DNA from: Mauremys mutica
Taxonomy: Eukaryota; Chordata; Testudines; Geoemydidae
Assembly: GCF_020497125.1 (NCBI RefSeq)
Contig: NC_059079.1
Location: 51,471,114-51,535,113 of the forward strand
Direction: 5' to 3'
Length of the DNA: 64,000 bases
Shown piece after piece: positions 1 to 11,225 of this stretch; the first letter of the stretch is position 1; every line of letters begins with the position of its first letter. Under the pieces are notes generated by a model that saw nothing but the letters and a program-made list of their open reading frames with translations, did not search any database and was not told the DNA's origin. Made by a program: the position numbers and the translations under genes.

Positions 1-420
1 TCGTTCTTTCTATACCAGACTTTTTCAATTCCCTGGGCCACATCCCCAGCACCTTCAGCTCGTGCCTCTGGCTCCTTCACCCTCTTCCCAGGGCCTTGAG
101 CCTGCAAGTTCTAGTAGCCCTGTTCATGGTGCTAGCTCTGCAGCCCTCTAGGAAGCCAGTCCCCTGCCAGTTCCTGACACAGACTCACTTGCTCTGGCCT
201 GCAGCTTCCTTTTATATGGGCTGGCTGGGCCCTGATTGGCTGGTCCAGATGCCACCCTAACTGGCTGCAGTCACTGCCCAAATTGTCTGTTTCCTTGCAG
301 CCCTCCGGGCTGGGTTTTAACCCTATCAGTGCAGGTCCAGGGGCAGACACTCCGTCAGGGCCCGTTAAAATTGATGTGTGTGAATGCAAAGAGTTCTACA
401 GACATTGCAAACTCAAAGGA
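1..420 (-). other. LTR-like promoter segment (tentative)
   Basis: This C/T-rich stretch has no convincing gene. On the minus strand an inverted CCAAT motif (attgg, 235-239) lies about 20 bp upstream of a TATA-like string (tttatatgg on the plus strand, 210-219). That arrangement is typical of retroelement LTR U3 regions, but I cannot see TG...CA ends or a target duplication because the window begins inside it. It could equally be another promoter-bearing repeat. Confidence 0.25.
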
Positions 421-1583
421 TTCCAGCTGTTTGTTGCCTGATAAATTGCAATGGACCAATTTATAGGTGTTCAGCTGGACTTGGACTTGTAGATCAAGAT
501 CAGAGAAAGGACTCCAAGAACACTCCAAGAGGCTGTGGAATTTGTGATGGGGCTGGAATCTTTTCTTGCAGCAGCTCACCAGAACAAAACCAGCAGCCAC
601 TAGTGAGGAAGAGGGAAACTGATCACCATGAGCCGTGTAAGTACAGCTCTGTGTCCAATATGCCTAATGGAAAGGAGTATCCTAATCTGGTCCATGATAT
701 CTTTGAAAAACTGGAAAAATTGTTGCATTCAGTTTGTAAAATAAGGGAAAATTACAATATGCAAAACTTCATGGAAATTGTTCAATTAAATACTGCTACT
801 GGAAAAATATTAGCTACAAAAAGAAGAATGCCACAAAGGACAGAAACTTATAGTTTCTCCTAACCTTCAATAGTCAGTGGCTAGCCTAGGCTCTGAAACC
901 TGAAAGTTTATACCTTTTTCATTTTTTAGACCGCCCACTCCCACCGCATTCAAGAAAACATCCTTGTTCAGGAAATCCCTTAAGCATGTTCTTAACCCAT
1001 TGAAATCAAAGTTACAGTGAAATGTGCTAAGTGTTTTCCTGAAAAAGGACAGATTTTTACTTGCTTACGTGCTTTCCTGAATTGGATCCTTAATATATAA
1101 CATTTTAACTCTAGATATTCTTGTTATTCATATAAATGTCTAAATTTTTCTGAAGGATTGCCTAGTTTCCTTCCAGAATTTTGTCAAAATTGACACATTC
1201 ACTTTTAATGAATTATTATTTTCCAACAGAAAAATGTTCCTTCAGGAAATTTCCAAACAAAGCTACACACTCCATTCTGTCTGAGGTATTCATGTGAGAT
1301 GCATCAGCACTAGAGACACTGAGTATAAAAAAAAAAGGAATTATATAAATGACTTGCCAGTCTGCGTGATGATGACACGCAAGGGAAAAAATATCACAAA
1401 TTTTGAAATTCCAAAATATATCAGTTTGTCTCCAGTCTGTCTGTCACTATACCATACAAACAGCAGACTAGTACTACAAAACTCCAAATCATTTACCAGA
1501 AATACAGATGTATCAGGAAAAATCCTGTAATATCTTAGGACAGGACTATACTTGAAATGCTGCAATGGTGAAGATGCTACCAT
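421..1583. other. AT-rich stretch, no gene seen
   Basis: The sequence is AT-rich with no recognisable coding region. A 159-codon open frame crosses the start but has no family resemblance. A polypyrimidine tract plus AG (561-571) and a GTAAGT string (637-642) could bracket a 65-bp exon at 572-636, with nothing further to support it. Confidence 0.5.
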
Positions 1584-2077
1584 ATCGACAGGAGAGCTTC
1601 TTCTATTGGCATAGTTAATCTACCTCCATGAGAGGCGGTGGCTATGTTGATGTGAGAAGCCCTCCTGTCAACAGTGCTGTCCACACCAGGGGTTAGGCTG
1701 GTATAACTACATCGCTCAGGAGTGTGGATTTTTCACATCCCTGAGGGCTGGTCTACACTACGGGGGGAAATTGATCTAAGATATGCAACTTCAGCTATGT
1801 GAATAACGTAGCTGAAGTCGAAGTATCTTAGATCGAATTACCTACCGTCCTCACGATGCGGGATCGACGTCCACAGCTCCCCATGTCGACTCCGCTACCG
1901 CTGTTTGGGTCGGTGGAGTTCCGGAGTCGACAGGAGCTCATTCAGGGATCAATATATCATGTCTAGATGAGACGCGATATATCGATCCCCGAGAAATCGA
2001 TTGCTACCCACCGATACGGCGGGTGGTGAAGAGGTAGCCTGAGTGATGTTGTTACACTGATGGAAGTTTATAGTGTA
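1584..2077. mobile_element. Older palindromic MITE, interrupted
   Basis: A palindromic element of a type I recognise from turtle genomes. Its central hairpin (tcaggagtgtgga ... cacatccctga, about 1718-1744) is cut by the MITE at 1745-2039. The other half resumes at 2043 (gtgatgttgttacactg). The left boundary is approximate and no target duplication was identified. Confidence 0.5.
1745..2039. mobile_element. PIF/Harbinger-type MITE, 295 bp
   Basis: A short non-coding element. Its left end reads gggctggtctacac and its right end reads gtgaagaggtagcc, which is an imperfect terminal inverted repeat. It is flanked on both sides by the 3-bp string tga (1742-1744 and 2040-2042). A 3-bp duplication and ends resembling ggtctacac fit the Harbinger superfamily. 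Internally there are several fold-back segments, such as the pair around aacgtagctgaagtcg and the atatatcga repeats. It inserted into the centre of an older palindromic element. Confidence 0.65.
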
Positions 2078-4220
2078 GGGCCTGGTCTACACTACGCGTT
2101 TAAACCGGTTTTAGGAGCGTTAAACCGATTTAACGCCACACCCGTCCACACTAAGAGGCCCTTTATATCGATATAAAGGGCTCTTTAAACAGGTTTCTGT
2201 ACTCCTCCCCAACGAGAGGAGTAGCGCTAATATCGGTATTACCATATCGGATTAGGGTTAGTGTGGCCGCAAATCGACGGTATTGGCCTCCGGGCGGTAT
2301 CCCACAGTGCACCACTGACCGCTCTGGACAGCAATCAGAACTCGGATGCACTGGCCAGGTAGACAGGAAAAGCCCCGCAAACTTTTGAATATCATTTCCT
2401 GCTTGCCCAGCGTGGAGCTCTGATCTGCACGGGTGGCGATGCAGTCCCAAATCCAAAAGAGCTCCAGCATGGACCGTACGGATGTGATCGCTGTATGAGC
2501 AGACAAATCTGTTCTATCAGAGCTCCGTTACAGAAGATGAAATTCCAAAGCATTTTAAAAAAATCTCCAGACAGAGGCCATAGCAGGGACTCAGCACACT
2601 CCTGCATGACAAGCGTAAAGGAAAGCCAAAGAATCAAATGGACGCTCATGGAGGGAGGGAGGGGGGACTGAGGACTCAAGCTATCCCACAGTTCCTGCAG
2701 TCTCCGAAAAGCATTTGCATTCTTGGCTGAGCTCCCAATGCCTGTAGGGTCAAACACATTGTCCGCGGTGGTTCAGGGCATAGCTCGTCAATTTACCACC
2801 CCCCACCCACCCCCAGAAGGAAAAGGGAAAAAAATTGTCTCTTGACTCTTTTAAATGTCACCCTATGTGTACTGAATGCTGCTGGTAGACGCGATGCTGT
2901 GGCAGTGAACTGTAGCATCCTCGCCCCCGCCTCCTTGGTGGCTGATGGTACAATATGACTGATATCCATCGTCATCATCAGCCTTGTGGCAGATGGTATA
3001 GTACAGAAGGACTGGTATCCGTCCTCATCATCAGCCCATGAGTGCTCCTGGCTGGCCTCCCGGTCATTCCCAGTAAATGGTACAGAACGGCTGGTAACCG
3101 TCTTCATCATAGCAACAGGGGGCTGAGCTCCATCAGCCCCCGCCCTTCATGTGTAAAGAAAAGATTCTGTACTGCCTGGACTATCATAGCAGCGGGATGC
3201 TGGGCTCCTCTCCCCCACACTGCTTAATGTCCTGTCTGGACTATCACAGCAGCTGGAGGCTGCCTTCCCCTCATTTTATCTCACTAACAAGTCACTTTTC
3301 TTATTCCTGCATTCTTTATTACTTCATCACACAAATGGGGGGACACTGCAACGGTAGCCCAAGAAGGGTGGGGGAGGAGGGAATCAACAGGTGGGTTTGT
3401 TGCAGGGGCACCCCCTGTGAATGGCATCCAGCTCATCATTTCTGCGGGATCTGACACGGAACGGCTGTGCTCTCTGGTTCTCTGATACACTGGTTCTCTA
3501 GTACACTTGCCCCATATTCTAGGCAGGACTGATTCTATTTTTAGATACCATAAAGGAGGGATTGACTTGGGGAGTCATTCCCATTTTCGTCTTTTGCGCC
3601 CCCGGCTGAGCTCAGCCAGGGGCACCTATGACAGCAGCAGATGGTACAGCACAGAAGGACTGGTAACCGTCATCTCATTGCCAATTTACAATGGCATGGT
3701 AGATGGTACAGAACGGCTGATAACCATATCTGCTCTCATGCAAAAGCAAATGAATGCTGCTGTGTAGCGCTGCTGAATCGCCTCTGTCAGCGGCATCTAG
3801 TACACATATGGTGACAGTGACAAAAGGCAAAACAGGCTCCATGGTTGCCATGCTAATGGCATCTGCCAGGGCAATCCAGGGGAAAAGGGCGCGAAATGAT
3901 TGTCTGCTGTTGCTTTCCCAGAGGAAGGAGTGACTGACGACATTTACCCAGAACCCCCCGCGACAATGATTTTTGCCCCATCAGGCACTGGGATCTCAAC
4001 CCAGAATTCCAAGGGGCGGGGGAGACTGCGGGAACTATGGGATAGCTACGGAATAGCTACCCACAGTGCAACGCTCCAGAAATCGATGCTAGCCTCGGAC
4101 CGTGGACGCATACCATCGAATTAATATGCTTAGTGTGGCCATGTGCACTCGATTTTATACAATCTGTTTTACTAAACTGGTTTATGTAAAATCGGAATAA
4201 TCCCGTAGTGTAGACGTACC
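2078..4220 (+). mobile_element. Non-autonomous PIF/Harbinger element, 2.1 kb
   Basis: The ends are inverted: left gggcctggtctacactacg, right cgtagtgtagacgtacc. The flanking trinucleotides are gta and ata, a near match. The first 400 bp are clearly related to the start of the element at 62,446: both share actcctcccc followed by gaggagtagcgct, a segment around ctatcccaca, and caggaaaagcccc followed by a gaat-to-tcctg stretch. A trace of the Myb-like coding start (ccagcatggac) is present near 2465, but no open Myb-like domain or nuclease follows. It is therefore an internally replaced derivative of a coding Harbinger. The interior carries degenerate repeats at 2944-3740. Confidence 0.75.
2944..3740. 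repeat. Degenerate repeat units inside Harbinger derivative
   Basis: At least five related units of roughly 36-40 bp occur at about 2944-2979, 2993-3033, 3075-3110, 3641-3679 and 3703-3740. The common core is gatggtacagaacggctggt, then aaccgtc and a catcatc-like tail. A second repeated phrase, ctggactatcacagcagc, occurs near 3176 and 3236. The units are interspersed rather than strictly tandem. None gives a convincing protein on either strand. Confidence 0.7.
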
Positions 4221-4693
4221 ATAGGTCTGGTCTTATTAGCTTTAGTCTGTAGGCTCACTGCAGCTTTCCCAACAGTCAATGCATGATTCTGTGAGCTATC
4301 CAAAGAAACTAATAGCTGCAGCAATGAGAACCAGAGGAGATACTAAAATCAAAATACTAGGGTTCTAAGGGAAACCATTGACTTTATAATTCTGTTATCC
4401 TTTTAAAAGCTGTTTTGGTGAAGGTGGCTGTGAGTGAATTAGATGTTTGAGCATCAAGCTCCAGAAGGGGAGATGGGATGAGCAGAGGAGTGTCTAGCAC
4501 TGGAGAGGAAGAGACATTCTTCCCTAACCCAGGGTAATTTTAACTATGGATTTGGGATTTAATTCTTGAATATCTGATAGCCTGAGATGCAAAGGGAATT
4601 GAAAGGTGACCATGCATAGAAACCTCCAGTTGAAAAATAAATAAATAAAAAGAAAAACAAACTGAAAAATATCACAAACACTGTACAGGTTTG
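4221..4693. other. Unannotated flank
   Basis: Unique-looking AT-rich sequence between the Harbinger derivative and the hAT element. I see no gene or repeat in it. Confidence 0.5.
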
Positions 4694-5082
4694 CTTTTCT
4701 TTAGGGCTGTCAAGTAATCGCAGTTAACTTATGTGATTAACTCAAAAATATTAATTGTGATTAATTGCACTTATAACAATAGAATACCAATTGAAATGTA
4801 TTAAATATTTTTGGATGTTTCTCTACATTTTCAATATTGATTTCAATTACAACACAGAATACAAAGTGCACAGTGATCACTTTATATTATTTTTAATACA
4901 AATATATGCACTATGAAATTGTAAACAAAATAAATAGTATTTTTCAGTTTACCTCATACAAGTACTGAAGTGCAGTGTCTATTGTGAAAGTATAGCTTAC
5001 AAATGCAGACTTTTTTTGGTTACAGAACTGCAATTAAAAACAAAACTGTGTAAAACTTTAGAGCCTACAAGCCCACTCAGTC

Positions 5083-5320
5083 CTACTTCTTATTCTGCCA
5101 ATCACTAAGACAAACACGTTTGTTTACACTGATGGGAGATACTGCTGCCTGTTTCTTATTTACAATGTCACCTGAAAGTAAGATCAGGCATTCACATGGC
5201 ACTTTTGCAGCCAGCATTGCAAGGTATTTACATGCCAGATATGCTAAACATTCGTATGCCCCTTTCATGCTTCTGCCACCATTTCAGAGAACATGCTTCC
5301 ATGCTGATGATGCTCGTTAA
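5083..5320 (-). pseudogene. hAT transposase C-terminal fragment, inverted copy
   Basis: Read on the minus strand, this gives a degraded copy of the hAT dimerisation region: LACKYLAMLAAKVPCE, then SGDIVNKKQAAVSP, and an ending VCLSDWQNKK before the stop at 5083. It is collinear with the plus-strand copy at about 5760-5967. It retains the C-terminal tail that the plus-strand copy has lost by frameshift. Upstream on the minus strand the frame is broken by stops. It is a relic that forms one arm of the fold-back element and not a functional gene. Confidence 0.75.
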
Positions 5321-5397
5321 AAAATAATGTGTCAATTAAATTTGTGACTGTATTCCTTGGGGGGATAATTGTATGTCTCCTGCTCTGTTTTACCTGA

Positions 5398-5967
5398 ATT
5401 CTGCATATATTTCATGTTATAGCAGTCTCGGATGATGACTCAGCACATGTTCGTTTTAAGAACACTTTCATTGCAGATTTGACAAAATGCAAAGAAGGTA
5501 CCAGTGTGAGATTTCTAAAAATAGCTACAGCACTTGACCCAAGGTTTAAAAATCTGAAGTGCCTTCCAAAATCTGAGAGGGACGAGGTGTGGAGCATGCT
5601 CTTAGAAGTCTTAAAAGAGCAACACTCTGATGCAGAAACTACAGAACTCATACCACCAAAAAAGAAAATCAGCCTTCTGCTGGTGGCTTCTGACTCAGAT
5701 GATGAAAATAAACATGTGTCAGTCCGCACTGCTTTAGATTGTTATCAGGTAGAATCCATCATCAGCATGGAAGCGTGTCCTCTGGAATGGTGGTTGAAGC
5801 ATGAAAGAACATATGAATCTTTAGAGCATCTGGCATGTAAATATTTTGCAATGCCAGCTAAAACAGTGCCATGTGAACGCCTGTTCTCACTTTCAGGTGA
5901 CATTGTAAACAAGAAGCGGGCAGCATTATCTCCTGCAAATTGTAATGAACCTTGTTTGTCTGAGTGA
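5398..5967 (+). pseudogene. hAT transposase C-terminal half (ZBED-like)
   Basis: The frame is open from just after a stop at 5395-5397, and no good ATG marks a true start, so this is an N-terminally truncated fragment. Recognisable hAT landmarks, in order, are IATALDPRFKNLKCLP, an acidic linker, EWWLKHERTYESLEHLACKY, then PCERLFSLSGDIVNKKRAAL. The last block is the hAT C-terminal dimerisation motif. The BED zinc finger and the first catalytic blocks are absent. The end is frameshifted, giving NEPCLSE and a stop where the family, and the inverted copy in the left arm, continue to a WxNKK-type tail. It cannot encode a working transposase. The closest relatives are expected to be ZBED1/ZBED4-like hAT proteins. 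Confidence 0.85.
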
Positions 5968-6337
5968 TTGGCTGAATAAGAAGTAGGATTGAGTGGGCTT
6001 GTAGCCTCTAAAGTTTTACACTGTTTTGTTTTTAAGTGCAGGTTTTCTTGTCATAATTCTACATTTGTAAGTTCAAATTTCATGATAAAGAACTACAGTA
6101 CTTGTATGAGGTGAATTGAAAAATACAATTTTTGTTTTTACAGTGAAAATGTTTGTAATAAAAATAAATATAAAGTGAGCGCTGTACACTTTGTATTCTA
6201 TGTTGTAATTGAAATTCATATATTTGAAAATGTAGTAAACATCCAAAATTTTTTAAATAAATGGTATTCTGTTGTTGTTTAACAGAGTGATTAATGGCAA
6301 TTCATTTTTTTAATCGCTTGACAGCCCTACTTTTCTT

Positions 6338-8677
6338 TAAAAAAAAAAAGACTCTTCCAGGCACAAAAGGCAGTTGGTTATCCAACTCATATTTGTTCCT
6401 TTCAAAACCACAGAGGGCCAAATTCTCACAGGATATAAGAGCATAAAACTGCACCAAAGTAACTTGAGTTCCTGCTATAAGAACAGACCTGGGTTTTGAA
6501 CATCCAAGTCAGCTAACGAGGATTCTGGGCAATATACAGTGGCAGGGTGTTCTCTCTTTTTGCTTCCTTCTTCAACCTAGTGTAGCAGGTAGCGTCTCTC
6601 TATAAAAGAGGTGCCAGATCCTGGCCCTATTCAAGTTTCTTTCCAGTGCTCCAGCATGTAGTCTATGCACTTTTTCTCTTGGTTTTCTTCTCTGAGTTAT
6701 TATTTGTAACATGTTGATTTTAGTCCATTCATTGTATATCAAAATAGTGATGAGGGCTGAACTTTGTAGTTTATCTATTTTCCCCTGAGAAAGTCTGGTG
6801 AAATTCATGAGGACTAGCAGGTTCTCCTAAATTCACACGGTGTGGTGGTGTTTGGATTTTGAATGCTGCAAGGGAATATTTTAAAAATACTTAAATTTTT
6901 TTCAAAACTCACAAAAATATTTATTTTAATATCCAGTTTTCTGAAACCTTTGCTTTAGATTGAGACTTTAGGTACCTGAGCAAGGCTCAATGCATGAACT
7001 GTAGTATCCCAATAGAAGCCATAGGAGGTGCTGGGACACAGATATAACCTTCTGACATAGAGCCTAGTTCAGGGGAGGTGGTAATTTGTAGCTGCCCTGC
7101 ATCTACAACAAATCCTCCTGCTAGTGACAAGTTTGGGGCCATTCATTTCTGGGAAAAGCCACAGCTAGGCTCACTCCCTGCCATTCCACACTCAGCTGAT
7201 CCAGGGAGCATAAAGCAAGAATGCAATTCCCAATTGCACCTACACACCAAGAACTAAGACCAAGATAAGCCATGCAAGAGTTTAAGTGGGATTCTTATTT
7301 CCCATTACTCACCCCCTCCTCCCGGGCATGCAGTCCAAATTACAATATAACCTTTGGTGGGTTTTTTTAATCACATCATATTGTGAAGACTCAAGTACTG
7401 GAATGTCCCTTTAAACACCATGACACACTCTTAATTACTATGAAAAATAAATCAAATGACACAAGTTAGCATAGAACATCAATAATTCTCCAGCTTTCAT
7501 CTCCTATGAATCAAGATAGCGCATTTTATCATTTAAAGTTTTACTTACCAACAGTTGCCAAGAAAATCTGTATCTTAATCTACAGTTCCAAGAAAGATGA
7601 CAACCTCTTTCAGTAAATGACCAAGGTTATAATACATATTTTAAATCCCTTTGCTATTCCTGTATTTTTAGTTGACTCGTAAATACACATTCAGATTGTC
7701 TTATTTTGTTTTACTGAAGATCACAAAAAAAGGTCATACTGAAATGATTGACTTCAAGGGTGAAAGCTGTCAACCTCAGATTTTTCTTTGTGAAAGCAGA
7801 GAAATTGAGGCTATTTTAGAATAGGAAATGTGTCAAGATATTAATATTCTCATTTTCTTACACTTTGAAAACTTTTATTACCATATCTTCTATATTTTTC
7901 TGACAGCCTATTCATTCTACAGGATGTATGGCATGTACTTTCTCAGGCCAAATTCTGCATTTTAACACAATAGAAGGCCTATAGGAATCTGTCTTACTTA
8001 AAAGCTTAGGTAGGCCTATTTTAGAGCCTATGCAGGTGTCGTTCACCACTGAAGTTTTACCTCAGACCATCCTGAGCTCAATAGTCTAGATAGTGGGAGA
8101 GGGAAGAGGGTCCTAGCTTATAACCACAAGGAGCTTATAACCACCAAAAAAAAAAACGTTTTGAGTAGATAAAAGGACAGTCCTTGAAGGATAGGAGAGA
8201 GTGAGCCAGAGACTGCTAGGGACCAGATTGAAGTTCAGTCCTCAGAGGTCAGAAGTTGCTGGTGTTGCAGATTTTCTGGAGTAAGTAGGTTGAGTTCTGG
8301 AGTGAACTGGCCCTTTGTGTGCTGCATGGTTTGAGGATTGTGTTTTATGAGTCCTGATATTTCTTCAGAGTTGAGAAAAAAAAATTCTAGTTCTCCAAAT
8401 GTTAGTTAAGGCATCAGGTTCTGTGGTGGGGCAGAAGTTCAGTCCCTTGGAGAGTACAGATAATTCAGTTCTGTTTAGAGGCAGTGTAGCGAGGCATAAG
8501 CTGGGCACCTCTGGTTTCTGCCCCTGCTTCCCTCGCAAATCAGTCAGGGATGCCTCAGGTTGATGCAAACACCAGCACTTTTTATTTAGAGAGGTTCTCT
8601 CCCCCTGCCCCGCCCAATAATCTATGTACAGGTTTTTCATAGCCAAAATTTGCCAGCAACGGACCTGGCCAGCAGCA
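6338..8677. other. AT-rich stretch, no gene seen
   Basis: No coding region, RNA gene or clear repeat boundary was recognised. The segment from about 8100 to 8677 is more GC-balanced and looks repeat-derived, perhaps part of an LTR-like unit continuing after the MITE at 8686, but I cannot define its ends. Confidence 0.45.
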
Positions 8678-8685
8678 GACTAGAG

Positions 8686-9020
8686 CAGGGATTGGCAACC
8701 TTTGGCACACAGCACGCCAGGGTAAGCACCCTGGCAGGCCGGGCCAGTTTGTTTACCTGCCGTGTCAGCAGGCTCGGCTGATCACGGCTCCCACTGGCTG
8801 CGGTTCACTGCTCCAGGCCAATGGGGGCTGCGGGAAGCTGTGGCCAGCACATCCCTCGGCCCACACCACTTCCTGCAGTCCCCATTGGCCTGGAGCAGCG
8901 AACTGCAGCCAGTGGGAGCCACGATTGGCCGAACCTGTTGATGCGGCAGGTAAACAAACCAGCCCGGCCCGCCAGGATGCTTACCCTGGTGGACTGCATG
9001 CCAAAGGTTGCCGATCCCTG
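8686..9020. mobile_element. Palindromic hAT MITE, 335 bp
   Basis: The ends are cagggattggcaacctttgg and ccaaaggttgccgatccctg. The exact 8-bp target duplication gactagag lies at 8678-8685 and 9021-9028. Almost the whole element folds back on itself. For example, the segment around gtttgtttacctgccg (8748-) pairs with cggcaggtaaacaaac (8944-), and ggagcag/ctgctcc segments flank the centre. There is no coding capacity. The GC-rich interior contrasts with the surrounding DNA. Confidence 0.9.
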
Positions 9021-9028
9021 GACTAGAG

Positions 9029-9345
9029 GGCCAGGCACGGGCCGGGCCCTGCCCCTCTCTGTGCCTGGCCGGCCTGCCTGCCGGCCTGCCTTTCTTTCCC
9101 TCCCTCCTTCCTTCCTGCCAGCCTTTATAACCCCTGGCTAATTAGACTGGCAGCTGTTTCTCCTTGCCAGGTAGGCACAGGACTCTTCAACCAGCCCCAA
9201 TCCATTACTCTTAACTGGTGCTGGAGTGGCAAGGAGGGCTGATTAACTGTCACAGGCAGTGTTGATAGATTGATAATGTTGGGGTGTTGTGTAATCTCTC
9301 TGTGGTGGGGCCTGGTGTCATTTCTCCCTGAGGACACCTGCATTG
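9029..9345 (-). other. Possible LTR-like fragment
   Basis: A GC-rich, pyrimidine-rich stretch. On the minus strand it contains a TATA-like string (ggttataaagg, about 9135-9125) downstream of AT/GC mixed sequence, which resembles an LTR promoter. It may be continuous with 8100-8677, with the hAT MITE inserted between. No terminal TG...CA or duplication was located. Confidence 0.25.
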
Positions 9346-11225
9346 TCTTTTAAGTATGGATAAATGGGTAGCTATCTGAAGATATTGTCCTCTCTCTTGC
9401 TTTCCTGCAGCTAACCCCTGCTTGAATTAAGCCCTTATAATCATCTAGCAGATCCTGTACATCAGACACATAGAACATATAATATCCATGAATTATTACA
9501 TGACTCCAAGTCTGTCAGACTCTGTATCCATAGATATTTAATCTCATCCAACCTTACTGGCTAGAGTTATATCCCGCACTTGTTGAAGTGAATAGGTCCT
9601 CAAGATGATGCATGTGATCTTACCGAAGGCATAGTCTGTGCAGTTTAAATGAGACTATCAGGTACTGAAATGATCTTGTTTTAAAATGAATGAAAACACT
9701 TAAGTGACAGCAGAACATAATATGGCAAAATGTGATGATGGAAAAATATGGCTTGCACCATGCTTGATTTCTTTCCTGTTAATGAAAGTTAATTGTTTCC
9801 CTGAGATAAATGTTTTGTTTAGATTATGTTTAGACCTGACAGATCTAGAGGCTAATACAAAGTATGCAAATGCAAAGCAGACACTGTTGTGAGTAATACA
9901 CAGCCTATGTGAATTTTGTACTATGTATAACATGGTTAGTTGTACATTTGGGGGTAAAATTGGAGTCTAGGGAACATAATTCATTTTATATCTATAATTT
10001 GGTCCGATTTGGTTTTTAATATAGGTTACTCATGTAGTGTAAGTACATGCAGTATGAAATTCATATACTGTAATACATTAAATTCACTCCGTGCAGATAG
10101 AATTAGCAAGTCCTATGCATCACTCAAGTCCCATTGAACGTCTGAAACATCATCAAAGCCTATAAACAGTATAATATTAAACAGTTGAAAACATACAAAT
10201 GAACATTATCTGCTCATTGATTTCCCAATTTAAATGTGTTACAATTCTGCTTGATATCTGAAAATGTTCCTTTCTGTATTTGGGTCTCTGATTTTGCTGC
10301 AAGACAGTACTCCTTGTCTGTGAAGCATATCTAACCTTGAAGCACTTACCTAGCCACAATTTCCATTGAAACTGATGAGAGCTTGGATGTACACAGCATT
10401 GTGTGTGACAGTAAACCTGTCTGTGTTGCCAAATTTCACTTGTGATTAAACCAAGTCCTTCCCATTTATATTAGTGGAATCTGCCTTAATAAGGAATATA
10501 CATAGCCCTCATTCCATGTGTGGAATTCCCATTGACATCAAAGACAATTCCTTACATGACTGGAGGGTAACACATGATCCATAGCCCTTGCTTAACTTTA
10601 GTCATGTGCTTACAGTCATCCCTATTCAGCAAAGCACTAATGCACATGTTTATGTCCCAATGATTTCATGGGATCAGGTTTACATAAAACAGTAATTCCA
10701 TTGAAATCAATGTGAATCTCACAGGCATAAAGTTAATCACATCCCTTAGTCTTTGTAGAATTGGGGCCTAAGTGATAAATAGCCATCTGGAGCATTTTCA
10801 TCAGTTTCCTTTTTTGCAATAATTATAAAGGCTAATTATGGCATCTGTAATTGAATTATTTAATATTCCAGTCTAAATTGCTAACACTAGAAGTTGAAAT
10901 CTGTAACATGTATAGCAAACTGTGCAGTTCAAGGTGAAATTAAATGTAAATTAGAGAAACAACACAGTCATTTTTATAACTTTATTGTGGTTAAATGTTT
11001 GAATCTAGGTTCTCATAAAACCCATGTTGTGAGCCATGGAAGTATCTGTGGATTGGGGGAAAAAATGCCAAGAAGAAATGCTTATTACTTTCCACTTTAT
11101 ACATGTCTGGAACTCACGTAGGACCCTATCCAAACCAAATGAAGTCAACGAGAGTCTTTCCAGTTACTTCAAATAATTTTGATTCAAGCCCTTAATCATT
11201 TACTAGACAAATGCATTTATAGGAC
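9346..11225. other. AT-rich stretch with one short palindromic repeat
   Basis: No gene recognised. Around 10,590-10,770 there is a diverged copy of a short amniote palindromic repeat (attcagcaaagcac ... ccattgaaatcaatg). Around 11,115-11,190 there is another short unit with a gaagtcaacgagagtct core. Confidence 0.45.

Larger units (their letters stand above)
4702..6329 (+). mobile_element. Fold-back hAT element with 8-bp target duplication
   Basis: The element begins tagggctgtcaag and ends cttgacagcccta. It is flanked by an exact 8-bp duplication, cttttctt (4694-4701 and 6330-6337), which is diagnostic of hAT transposition. It is not a simple deletion derivative. The left arm (4702 to about 5312) is an inverted, diverged copy of the right arm (about 5756-6329), so the ends form an inverted repeat of nearly 600 bp. 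Both arms contain the transposase C-terminal coding segment, one on each strand. The intact target duplication shows that the whole fold-back unit moved together. Confidence 0.9.

Noticed and set aside
384..863. A 159-codon plus-strand open frame
   Set aside because: No recognisable domain. It crosses the edge of a probable LTR-like segment and has low-complexity composition.
2163..3767. Several open frames of 80-120 codons on both strands of the first Harbinger derivative
   Set aside because: They do not match the Myb-like protein or the nuclease, overlap one another in opposite directions and run through degenerate repeats.
8821..9141. A 106-codon proline-rich open frame
   Set aside because: It runs through the palindromic hAT MITE and ends in ccttcc simple sequence, so it is a chance frame.
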